Of a stretch of DNA of 64,000 bases, positions 45,302 through 52,418 are shown one piece after another. The stretch lies in the NCBI RefSeq assembly GCF_000371785.1, contig NZ_AQUI01000002.1:2149276-2213275 (forward strand), in the 5' to 3' direction. Both the position numbers and the translations under genes were made by a program. The stretch comes from Actinopolyspora halophila DSM 43834 (GTDB taxonomy: Bacteria; Actinomycetota; Actinomycetes; Mycobacteriales; Pseudonocardiaceae). Each line of letters starts with the position of its first letter. The stretch's first letter is position 1. The notes beneath the pieces were generated by a model. That model did no database searches, was not told the DNA's origin, and worked only from the letters and a program-made list of their open reading frames with translations.

Positions 45302-45877
45302 TCAGTGCAACTTGCGGTGCTCGGCCAGCATGGCGACGAACCGCGAGATCCGGCGAGCACGGGTCTCGGCGTGCTTGGCGTCGGCCACCCGGTGCAGGAT
45401 CGCGTAGCGGTTCTGGCTGTCGAGGCCGTCGAAGAACTCCTTGGCCGTCGGGTTGGCGTCCAGCTCGCGCCGCAGGTCCTCGGGAACCGTGGCCGTGCGC
45501 TGCGGCTCGTAGGCGGCCTGCCACCTGCCGTCCTGCTTGGCCCTGTCGACCTCGCGGTGGCCGGGCTCGCGCATCCGCCCCTCCTCGACGAGGCGCTCGG
45601 CGTTGTCCCGGTTGATCCGCGACCACTTGCTTCGGGACTTGCGCGGGGTGAAGCGCTGCAACCAGGAGCTGTCGTCGTAGGAGCGTTTGACGGCGTCGAT
45701 CCAGCCGAAGCACAGCGCCTCGTCCAGGGCTTGTGCGTAGGAGACGGAGGTCGTCTCCGCGTTCTTCTTCGCGATGCGCAGCCACACCCCCGAGGAGTCG
45801 TCGTGGTTGGTCGCCAACCACTCCCGCCACTGCTCGCCGGAGGCGAATTCGAGCACCGGCTCGTTCTCCGTCGTCAT
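45302..45877 (-). CDS. YdeI/OmpD-associated family protein
   Basis: A 191-residue protein of the YdeI/OmpD-associated (bacteriocin-protection) family. It has SGVWLRIAKKNAETTSVSYAQALDEALCFGWID, then RFTPRKSRSKWSRINRDNAERLVEEGRM, and a C-terminal domain of unknown role with FFDGLDSQNRYAILHRV and KHAETRARRISRFVAMLAE. Its biochemical function is not established. It is cytosolic. ATG 45877 is the family start. It is transcribed in the same direction as the DUF397-XRE pair, 31 bases after DUF397, and may be co-transcribed. Confidence 0.85.
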   Translation of the reverse strand: MTTENEPVLEFASGEQWREWLATNHDDSSGVWLRIAKKNAETTSVSYAQALDEALCFGWIDAVKRSYDDSSWLQRFTPRKSRSKWSRINRDNAERLVEEGRMREPGHREVDRAKQDGRWQAAYEPQRTATVPEDLRRELDANPTAKEFFDGLDSQNRYAILHRVADAKHAETRARRISRFVAMLAEHRKLH

Positions 45878-45908
45878 GCCCCGATCCAACCAGAACCGGT
45901 TCCCGCTC

Positions 45909-46202
45909 TCAGCCGTGCTCCAGCGCTCCCCGCCGCACGGCCTCCAGGAAGCTGTTCCAGTGCGGGCGGTCGAACGCCAGTACGGCTCCGTCGGGATCCT
46001 TCGAGTCTCGCGCGGCGACCCCCCTGGTCGGGTAGGCCACCTCGACGCAGTTGCCGCCGGTATCGCCGCTGCGAGTGCTTTTACGCCAGGTGGCCTCTTC
46101 CGGGACGGTCGCCACTTCGACGCAGTTTCCTCCCTGGTCCGAGCTTCGGCTCGACCTACGCCAATGCAATGAATCCACATCGAGTAACTCAGTGTTCGTC
46201 AT
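45909..46202 (-). CDS. DUF397 protein with two tandem motifs
   Basis: A 97-residue DUF397 protein. The hallmark W-R-S-S-S-x-x-GGNCVEVA occurs twice (RRSSRSSDQGGNCVEVA and RKSTRSGDTGGNCVEVA), followed by VAARDSKDPDGAVLAFDRPHWNSFL. DUF397 proteins are small actinobacterial partners of XRE-DUF5753 regulators, sometimes described as toxin- or antitoxin-like partners; their mechanism is unsettled. The gene overlaps the end of the upstream XRE gene by 14 bases, indicating coupling. Confidence 0.9.
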   Translation of the reverse strand: MTNTELLDVDSLHWRRSSRSSDQGGNCVEVATVPEEATWRKSTRSGDTGGNCVEVAYPTRGVAARDSKDPDGAVLAFDRPHWNSFLEAVRRGALEHG

Positions 46203-47064
46203 CCGAGAACTCCTTCGCGATGGTTCGGATCATGTCGACGGATTCGTCCGGTGACAGAGCGAGGGCACAGAGGTGTTCGAAAGCCACGGTGTGACTTTCG
46301 ATCGCATGAGCTTCCTCGAGGTAGAGCGCACCCGAACGGTATTCCAGGAAAACCACGCCGGGGTCGTGCTCCCAGGGGAAGCCCAACATGGTGAAGGGAC
46401 CTGTCATGCCCGGATGAGCTCCAGTGGTGAAGGGGAGCACTTGGACGGTGATCTTGGGGTCATGGGTGGCGCTCGCGAGACGTTCGAGCTGGAATCGCAT
46501 GGTCTCCCGGCTGCCTACGAGGCGCCGCAGGACGGCTTCGTCCAGTACCGCCCACAGTCGTGGTGGGCTCTCGCGGTCGAAGACTGATTGACGAGTCATC
46601 CGAAACCGGGCCGAGGCTTCCCTCTCGTGTTCACTGCGCTCCATCGTGCTGCGGCGTAGCAGTGCGTTCGCGTAATCACTGGTTTGCAGAAGTCCAGGGA
46701 TCAGCTGGGCCTCGTAGGTCCGGATCTGGGAAGCACCCTGCTCGAGACCGACGAACGGGGAGAACCAGTCGGGCAACGCCTCCGAGTCGTAGCTCTCCCA
46801 CCAACCCTTCCGGCGGGAGTTGCGGGCCGCTTCGAGATAGGTCGACCAGCGTTCTTCCGGGACTCCGTAGAGCGAGAGCAAGACCTCTTCGAGGTCGCGG
46901 ATGACCACGGGACGTTCGGCGGTCTCGATGTAGGAGACCTTCGCCTTGGTGCAGCGTAGCGCCTTGGCCACGTCCTTCTGTTCGAGACCGTTCTCTCTGC
47001 GGAGTCGGACCAGCTCGAAGGCCAGCCACCGTCGCCACACGGTCGGGCTCGATGTCTCCGTCAC
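46189..47064 (-). CDS. XRE family regulator with DUF5753 domain
   Basis: A 291-residue regulator. An N-terminal helix-turn-helix (LVRLRRENGLEQKDVAKALRC, then KVSYIETAERPVV, residues ~18-55) is followed by a ~170-residue DUF5753 domain (YEAQLIPGLLQTSDYANALLR, VLDEAVLRRLVG and TTGAHPGMTGPF), the standard partner of DUF397 proteins in actinomycetes (WhiJ/BldB-associated families). GTG 47064 has GGAGGAG ~9 bases upstream. The AT-rich GTTAAC pair at 47143-47166 is a candidate operator. Confidence 0.92.
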   Translation of the reverse strand: MTETSSPTVWRRWLAFELVRLRRENGLEQKDVAKALRCTKAKVSYIETAERPVVIRDLEEVLLSLYGVPEERWSTYLEAARNSRRKGWWESYDSEALPDWFSPFVGLEQGASQIRTYEAQLIPGLLQTSDYANALLRRSTMERSEHEREASARFRMTRQSVFDRESPPRLWAVLDEAVLRRLVGSRETMRFQLERLASATHDPKITVQVLPFTTGAHPGMTGPFTMLGFPWEHDPGVVFLEYRSGALYLEEAHAIESHTVAFEHLCALALSPDESVDMIRTIAKEFSDDEH

Positions 47065-47142
47065 TCGCTGACTCCTCCGATGCGCTTCACCGCCCCGTAG
47101 TCTGCCTGATCTCGGCAGCACCCGATCGAGCGATCGTGTTTT

Positions 47143-47166
47143 GTTAACTCAAAAATTAAGGTTAAC
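47143..47166. promoter_or_regulatory. AT-rich site with two GTTAAC palindromes
   Basis: GTTAAC at 47143-47148 and 47161-47166 flank TCAAAAATTAAG. The patch stands out in high-GC sequence, between the divergent XRE gene and the small gene at 47235, and could bind the XRE regulator. Confidence 0.4.
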
Positions 47167-47234
47167 GAAATCCGGATGCGAAGCACGGTGCACTCCGGCT
47201 CGGATCAACAGCTCTCGCGTGTCAGGAGGTAGTC

Positions 47235-47540
47235 ATGAGCGACAACGAGATCCTCGAGGTCGAGGCCGAGCAGCTGGAACCGCTCGGCAGCGAGGAGGAG
47301 TTCGCGGCGCTGGTTGAGCGGCTCGTCCTGGACGAGGCGTCACGGGTGTTCGCGCTGGTCGAGGAGGTCGGCGAGCGGGCCGACGCGGGGATCGTCGCCT
47401 GGGGGATGGCGCTGCGCGACCGCGCCGAGCTGGTCGCCGTGGGCGGTGGGATGCGCGGCAGCTTCTCCTCGGCGGAGAGCGCCCGCGACCTGTTCGGGCT
47501 GACCCGCGAACTGCGTCTGGTGTGGGTGCCCGATGCGTGA
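47235..47540 (+). CDS. Small acidic protein divergent from an XRE-DUF397 pair
   Basis: A 101-residue acidic protein, EVEAEQLEPLGSEEEFAALVERL at the start and a mid-section DADAGIVAWGMALRD-like segment, ending with LFGLTRELRLVWVPDA. It has an excellent ribosome binding site (CAGGAGGTAGTC before ATG 47235). Small proteins of this kind often stand opposite XRE-DUF5753/DUF397 modules in actinomycetes. No known domain is recognised. It is cytosolic, with no signal peptide. It may belong to the same regulatory module. Confidence 0.75.
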   Translation: MSDNEILEVEAEQLEPLGSEEEFAALVERLVLDEASRVFALVEEVGERADAGIVAWGMALRDRAELVAVGGGMRGSFSSAESARDLFGLTRELRLVWVPDA

Positions 47541-47598
47541 GCCGTCCGGGCGGGAGGGAAACAGGTCAGGCCCTCGGTTGCTCCGGCCGCGCACACTG

Positions 47599-47666
47599 AA
47601 AACCCGCTGACCCGCCGATTCCGGTGGATCAGTGGGATCGGCCGCTGGTCGGGACGGCGGGATTCG
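47599..47666. repeat. Duplicate of the tRNA-Pro 3' end and its terminator (att-like)
   Basis: These 68 bp match 49133-49200 with 6 mismatches. The last 25 bp (47642-47666) are identical and hold the tRNA 3' part from the T-loop through CCA on the minus strand. The rest copies the tRNA terminator. The copy cannot encode a tRNA. Its place 1.5 kb beyond the tRNA 3' end is that of the distal att site of a tRNA-integrated element. Confidence 0.7.
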
Positions 47667-47726
47667 TACGCGTGCCCTGGCCCCAGCCCCGTACGGACCC
47701 CGCTGCGGACGGGCGTGGTGCGGAGC

Positions 47727-48965
47727 TCAGGGGCCTGTCTGAAGCAGCCGCGCGACGGTGAACGATCGGCGCAGCAGGATGACGGCCGTCGCCGCCAGGC
47801 CGCCCGCTGCCGTGATGGCCGCTGCCGGTCCGATGGTGGAGGCGAGAGCGCCGATCGCCGCGGTGCCGAGCCCCTGGGCCGTCATGAGCCCGCTGCTGGA
47901 CAGGCCGAACCCTCGTCCGCGCAGGTGCTCGGGAACGAGTTCGGCGAAGGCCGCCTGCAGCGGCAGCGAGTAGGCGACGCAGGTCCCCACGACGCAGAGC
48001 AGGGCCATCGCGGTGACCAGACCGGGGCGTGCGGCGAAGGCGAGCAGCGGCACGCCCTTGAACAGTCCGAGCGGGAGGGCGAGGCGTGCGCGCGTGGCAG
48101 GACGGAACATCCGGGCGACGGCCACGTCTCCGAGCACCATGCCTACCGGCAGCGCCGCGAGGAGATAGCCTGCGCTGCCCTCCGGAAGACCGGCTCGTGC
48201 GGCGTAGGCGACGAGCGTGGCCTCGGCCCCGGCCACGGCGGCGACCGGCAGCCACATCGCAGGCAGCAGCCCGCGAATGCGTCGGTCGCCGCGCAGCAGG
48301 CCGACATTGGTGCGCCACGTCTCGGTGACCGTCGCCCGCAGCGCGAGCCAGGGCGTGCGGACGGCGCGCTCCCGCAGCCCCAGCCGCCAGATCGCCGCGG
48401 CCACCAGGTAGCTGCAGGCGGCGAGCAACAGGGCGACCCGCGGGGACAGGAACGCCACCAGCACGCCTCCCACCGCGTAGCCTGCGATCTGCACGGTCGA
48501 GGAGACCGTCTGAACGATCGATCGCCCGAGCACGTAGCGGTCTCCGGCCAGGACCTCCGGCAGCAGGGCTCCGGTCGTGGCCGACCGGAGCGGGGCGAAG
48601 GTCCCGGCCGTGGCCACCAGCACCAACACCGCCCAGACGGGAAGCCAGACCGCGGCCAGGACCCCGGTGACCGCGGTCTGCAGCAGGTCGTAGGCCACGA
48701 GCAGCCTGCGTGGTCGCAGCCGATCGGCCAGGGCGGTCAGCGTGCTGCCACCGATCGCCTGCGGGACGAACCCTGCGCCGAAGGTCACGGCGCTCAGCAG
48801 GGCCGAGTCGGTCGCGTCGAAGACCAGCACGGACAGCGCGAGGGTCCGCAGCGTCTCGGCCAGCAGCATGAGCAGGTTGCCCACCACGACGGTCCGGAAC
48901 TCGGGGTTGACGAAGACGTCGCCGTACGTGGTGCGCCCGGGCTCGGTTCGGTTCCGCGCGGCCAT
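47727..48965 (-). CDS. MFS transporter
   Basis: A 412-residue major-facilitator protein with ~12 hydrophobic segments. It has the first helix FRTVVVGNLLMLLAETLRTLALSVLVFDATDS, the loop-2/3 motif GGSTLTALADRLRPRRLLV (a variant of G-x-x-x-D-R-x-G-R) and a repeat in the second half. It resembles macrolide/enterobactin-type exporters of the MFS_3 group. Substrate unknown. ATG 48965 follows GAGG. It is the only gene between the tRNA-Pro 3' end and its duplicate, so it may be cargo left by an integrated element. Confidence 0.85.
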   Translation of the reverse strand: MAARNRTEPGRTTYGDVFVNPEFRTVVVGNLLMLLAETLRTLALSVLVFDATDSALLSAVTFGAGFVPQAIGGSTLTALADRLRPRRLLVAYDLLQTAVTGVLAAVWLPVWAVLVLVATAGTFAPLRSATTGALLPEVLAGDRYVLGRSIVQTVSSTVQIAGYAVGGVLVAFLSPRVALLLAACSYLVAAAIWRLGLRERAVRTPWLALRATVTETWRTNVGLLRGDRRIRGLLPAMWLPVAAVAGAEATLVAYAARAGLPEGSAGYLLAALPVGMVLGDVAVARMFRPATRARLALPLGLFKGVPLLAFAARPGLVTAMALLCVVGTCVAYSLPLQAAFAELVPEHLRGRGFGLSSSGLMTAQGLGTAAIGALASTIGPAAAITAAGGLAATAVILLRRSFTVARLLQTGP

Positions 48966-49132
48966 CGCGCCAGCCTCGACCGCACGGACGGGTGGGCGCA
49001 AAGCCTTTTTGCGCGACAGTGAGCGAGGAGAGCCGCTCCAGCCCGGCTCGATGAGAGCGGGCGAGGGGAGCGGTCCCAGGCGTCGTCTGAAGGCGGTGCG
49101 CGCGTGGCCCGGGCTCTCGGTCGCGCAGACGA

Positions 49133-49200
49133 AAAACCCGCTGACCCACCGCTTCCGGTGGATCAGCGGGCTCAACCGCTGGTCGGGACGGCGGGATTCG
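49133..49200 (-). repeat. tRNA-Pro 3' end plus terminator, partner of the repeat at 47599
   Basis: This includes the genuine rho-independent terminator of the tRNA: on the minus strand, CCCGCTGA...TCAGCGGG arms with an inner CCACC/GGTGG stem, then TTTTT (49132-49136). The direct repeat with 47599-47666 is described there. Confidence 0.75.
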
Positions 49201-49256
49201 AACCCACGACCCCCTGACCCCCAGTCAGGTGCGCTACCAAGCTGCGCCACGTCCCG
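49180..49256 (-). tRNA. tRNA-Pro (anticodon GGG)
   Basis: A complete cloverleaf. The acceptor stem CGGGACG pairs with CGTCCCG. The D-stem is GCGC/GCGC. The anticodon stem CCTGA/TCAGG has loop CTGGGGG, anticodon GGG. The T-arm loop is TTCGAAT. Discriminator A is followed by an encoded CCA (49180-49182). Length is 77 nt with CCA. Confidence 0.96.
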
Positions 49257-49383
49257 TCTTCCTGCTGAACTGTGATCAGCTTACACCACCCCGGAACGGC
49301 CTCCGCGCAGGGGGTCGCCACCGCGCTTCCGAGTCCGTCCCGGGACGAGCTCGTCTCCGGCTCCGCGAGCTACCCTCGGGAGG

Positions 49384-49770
49384 ATGGGAAAGCACAGGCC
49401 CAACGCGCTGCAATGGGTCTGGTACACGTTCGGCGGAAAACTGCCCGCACACCTGTCCGAGTGGGTGCTGCACGACGTCACCTGCCGGACCTGGGTACTG
49501 CGCCACTTCCTGCGCGCACTGACCCAGCTCGCCCCGTTCTGCGCCGTGGTTCTGCTGCTGCCCGGCCCGCTCCAGATCAGAGTGAGCTCGATGATCCTCG
49601 GACTGTTCGTCGGGCTGTTCTACTCGATGAGCGCCATGATCGAGACGAACGAACACCGGCTGATCAAGCACGGCTACCCGCCGGGAATCGGACGGGAGAC
49701 CAGGGCCATCCACCGGGACCTCCGCAGGACCACCCGCGAGGAGGCGCGCAGGCGCAGGCAGGGGTACTGA
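49384..49770 (+). CDS. DUF5313 family small membrane protein
   Basis: A 128-residue protein with the DUF5313 pattern RPNALQWVWYTFGGKLPAHLSEWVLHDVTCRTWVLRH near the start, two hydrophobic segments (QLAPFCAVVLLLPGP and VSSMILGLFVGLFYSMSAM), and a basic cytoplasmic C-terminus (ETRAIHRDLRRTTREEARRRRQ). It is found across mycolic-acid and related actinobacteria; function unknown. It probably has two membrane helices with both ends inside. Confidence 0.85.
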   Translation: MGKHRPNALQWVWYTFGGKLPAHLSEWVLHDVTCRTWVLRHFLRALTQLAPFCAVVLLLPGPLQIRVSSMILGLFVGLFYSMSAMIETNEHRLIKHGYPPGIGRETRAIHRDLRRTTREEARRRRQGY

Positions 49771-49911
49771 CCGGGGGTACTGACCGGGACTTCCGCTCGC
49801 TCCGCGCCGGGACCGGTGTTGTATCCGCAGCGCTGCGCGGCCTAGGTTCGGAACCGACACGACCACGAGACTCCGCGGAAGCGGGACAACGGCGCGGTGG
49901 AAGGACGGAAC

Positions 49912-51237
49912 ATGGGTGCCAACGCCGATTCCGGTGCGGCAGAGGGCGAACACGCGCGGCTGGCGCGGCGGCGCGCGGCGGTGCTGCCGTCCTGGCTCGG
50001 CACGCTGTACTCCGAGCCGATCGAGATCGAGAGCGGTTCGGGCAGACACGTCCACGACGCCGAGGGGAACCGCTACCTCGACTTCTTCGGCGGGATCCTG
50101 ACGACCATGACCGGCCACGCCGTGCCGGAGGTGACCGAGGCCGTCACCGAGCAGGCGGGCAGGATCCTGCACTCGTCGACGCTGTACCTGAACGAGCCGA
50201 TGATCGAGCTGGCAGAGCGGGTCGCTGAGCTGTCCGACATCGAGGACCCGCGGGTGTTCTTCACCACCAGCGGGACCGAGGCCAACGACACCGCTCTGCT
50301 GCTGGCCACGGCGTACCGCTCGTCCAACCAGATCCTGGCCCTGCGCAACAGCTACCACGGGCGTTCGTTCGCCTCGCTGTCGGTCACCGGCAACAGGGCC
50401 TGGTCACCGAGCAGCCTCTCGCCGGTGCAGACGAGCTACGTGCACGGCAGTCGCAGGCGCGGCACCGTGCTCGAGGGACTCGACGACGCCGAGTTCACCG
50501 CGGCCTGCGTGCGCGACCTCGAGGACGTGCTCGACCAGCTGCACGGCAACGTCGCCTGCCTGATCGCGGAGCCGATCCAGGGCGTGGGCGGTTTCGCCGC
50601 ACCACCGGACGGTCTGTTCGCGCGCTTCAAGGAGGTGCTCGACCGGCACGGCATCCTCTGGATCAGCGACGAGGTGCAGACCGGCTGGGGGCGCACCGGT
50701 GAGCACTTCTGGGGCTGGCAGGCGCACGACGCGAACGGCGCGCCGGACGTCGTCACCTTCGCCAAGGGGATCGGAAACGGGCTGCCCATCGCGGGGGTGG
50801 TCGCCCGCGGGGAGGTGATGGACAGCGTCTCCGCGAACTCCATCTCCACCTTCGGCGGCAGTCCGCTGACCGCGGCGGGAGCCCTCGCCAATCTCGAGTA
50901 CCACCGGCGCAACGATCTGTGGGGCAACGCCCACCGGGTCGGGGCCGTGCTGCGCGACGAACTGTCCGCCGCTGAGTCGTTGCCCGGTGTGGGCGAGATA
51001 CGCGGCAAGGGGCTGATGCTCGGCGTCGAACTCCTCCGCCCGGACGGTTCGCCCGCGCCGGAGCTCGCCGCCGAGACGACCGAGCAGGCCCGCTCCCGCG
51101 GACTGTTGATCGGGAAGGGAGGCCTCGAGGGCAACGTGCTGCGGATAGCGCCGCCGCTGAGCCTGACGGAGGAGGAAGCCGTGGAAGGGGCGCGCATCCT
51201 GCTCGAGGCGCTGCGCGCGTCCGGGGCGGGCGAGTGA
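49912..51237 (+). CDS. Class III PLP-dependent aminotransferase (AGXT2-like)
   Basis: A 441-residue class III aminotransferase. It has DFFGGILTTMTGHAVPEV and FFTTSGTEANDTALLLA near the phosphate site, the SYHGRSFASLSVTG loop, DEVQTGWGRTGEHFWGW with the PLP-binding Asp, and VTFAKGIGNGLPIAGVVA with the Schiff-base Lys. The text is closest to alanine-glyoxylate/aminobutyrate-type enzymes of the AGXT2 branch. The amino donor and acceptor are uncertain. ATG 49912 follows GGAAGGACGGAAC; an upstream in-frame start at 49897 is less likely. Monocistronic. Confidence 0.9.
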   Translation: MGANADSGAAEGEHARLARRRAAVLPSWLGTLYSEPIEIESGSGRHVHDAEGNRYLDFFGGILTTMTGHAVPEVTEAVTEQAGRILHSSTLYLNEPMIELAERVAELSDIEDPRVFFTTSGTEANDTALLLATAYRSSNQILALRNSYHGRSFASLSVTGNRAWSPSSLSPVQTSYVHGSRRRGTVLEGLDDAEFTAACVRDLEDVLDQLHGNVACLIAEPIQGVGGFAAPPDGLFARFKEVLDRHGILWISDEVQTGWGRTGEHFWGWQAHDANGAPDVVTFAKGIGNGLPIAGVVARGEVMDSVSANSISTFGGSPLTAAGALANLEYHRRNDLWGNAHRVGAVLRDELSAAESLPGVGEIRGKGLMLGVELLRPDGSPAPELAAETTEQARSRGLLIGKGGLEGNVLRIAPPLSLTEEEAVEGARILLEALRASGAGE

Positions 51238-51431
51238 TCGGGGCCACGGCCCACCCGCTCCCGGCGGCCCGTCTAGGCGGATAGGCTGGCGGCGGGCGAA
51301 GTCGCCGAACGCGCGCCGAGTGCTCGGCTCGTGCGGCGAACTCCGCAGCACCGGACCCCATGCCGTGGCCCGTACCGCCCGGACGGCGTGATTACGGGTA
51401 CGGAAGACAGCACCCGACCAGAAGGCCACCC

Positions 51432-52109
51432 TTGACACGATCCCAGTCCTCGCAGCAGTCGTCGCCCGAGAGTCCCGGCAGCGATGCCGTGACCCAGCGC
51501 GGGAGCTCCCCGCTGGCCGAATACCGCACGTTCGTCACCAGAGCGGTGCGGGAGCCCTCCACCATCGGGGCGGTGCTGCCGAGCTCGCCGGTACTGGCCA
51601 GGGAGATGGCCGCCGTCGTGCCGAGCACCGACCGGCCGGTGGTCGTCGAACTGGGGCCGGGCACCGGCGCGCTCAGCGGGGCGATCGCACAGCGGGTTCC
51701 GGAGGGAGGACGGCACATAGCCGTCGAGGTGGACCCCGGCATGTGCGAGCACCTGCGCAGCACCTGCCCCGGGCTCGAGGTCATCGAGGGCGACGCGAAG
51801 CGCCTGGGGCAGCTGCTGGCCGACTCGGGAATCCGCTCGGTCGACGCGGTGGTCAGCGGACTGCCCTGGTCCATCTTCGCCGGTGAGTCGCAGCGGCGGA
51901 TCCTGCGCGAGGTCGGGAGCGTGCTCGCTCCGGGCGGAGGTTTCACCACCATCGCCTACGCCCACGCGCTCGGTCTGCCGGGCGCCCGCCTGTTCCGCCG
52001 CAGGCTGGGATCGCTCTTCGACGAGGTGATCACCTCGCGCACCGTGTGGCGCAACGTGCCGCCCGCGCGGGTCTACGTCTGCCGCAGGCCCGTTCCGTCC
52101 GAGCGGTGA
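51432..52109 (+). CDS. Phospholipid N-methyltransferase-like (PmtA-type) methyltransferase
   Basis: A 225-residue class I methyltransferase. The segment AEYRTFVTRAVREPSTIGAVLPSSPVLAREMA before motif I is typical of bacterial PmtA-like phospholipid N-methyltransferases. Motif I is VVELGPGTGALSGAIAQRV, then VDPGMCEHL, VIEGDAKRL and VSGLPWSIF. Those enzymes methylate phosphatidylethanolamine; actinobacterial relatives could instead modify another lipid or rRNA base. TTG 51432 has GAAGG ~7 bases upstream; an in-frame ATG at 51360 would add 24 mostly basic residues. Confidence 0.8.
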   Translation: MTRSQSSQQSSPESPGSDAVTQRGSSPLAEYRTFVTRAVREPSTIGAVLPSSPVLAREMAAVVPSTDRPVVVELGPGTGALSGAIAQRVPEGGRHIAVEVDPGMCEHLRSTCPGLEVIEGDAKRLGQLLADSGIRSVDAVVSGLPWSIFAGESQRRILREVGSVLAPGGGFTTIAYAHALGLPGARLFRRRLGSLFDEVITSRTVWRNVPPARVYVCRRPVPSER

Positions 52110-52418
52110 GATTCCCGCAGGACAGGCCCGGAGACCGGCTCGGCGGGAAGGCGACGGCCGAGCTGGAAAGCACTTGAAACCTCTGACGAAGGGGCTTCTT
52201 CCGGTTCGGGTGCTTCAGCCTGAGCGGAGCGAGGGATTCGAGCGTGTGGGGCGGACACCTACGCGACCGGCGTCGCCGGGGGGTTCTCGGGCGCGGGTCT
52301 CGCGAGGGCGGTCCCGACGTTGTGTAGCCGCTACCCGATGTCGGGGCACCCGCGGCGAGACCACGGCTGAGGTTCTCCCACCCGCACCGCCACGCAGGAC
52401 GATCCGCGGACTCCCTCG
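52110..52418. other. Gene-free stretch with a dispersed repeat
   Basis: There is no coding frame with support. It contains copy B of the dispersed repeat (52177-52220) and GC-rich sequence between two converging genes. Confidence 0.5.
52177..52220. repeat. Dispersed intergenic repeat, copy B
   Basis: It matches 37681-37723: AAACCTCTGACGAAGGG, then TTC, TCCGGT, CGGG and CTTC-AGCC blocks with small gaps. Both copies lie just beyond the stop or start of a flanking gene. Confidence 0.5.

Noticed and set aside
47642-47666. Second tRNA gene
   Set aside because: Only the 3' quarter of tRNA-Pro is present; the D-arm and anticodon arm are missing. It is a duplicated end, not a gene.
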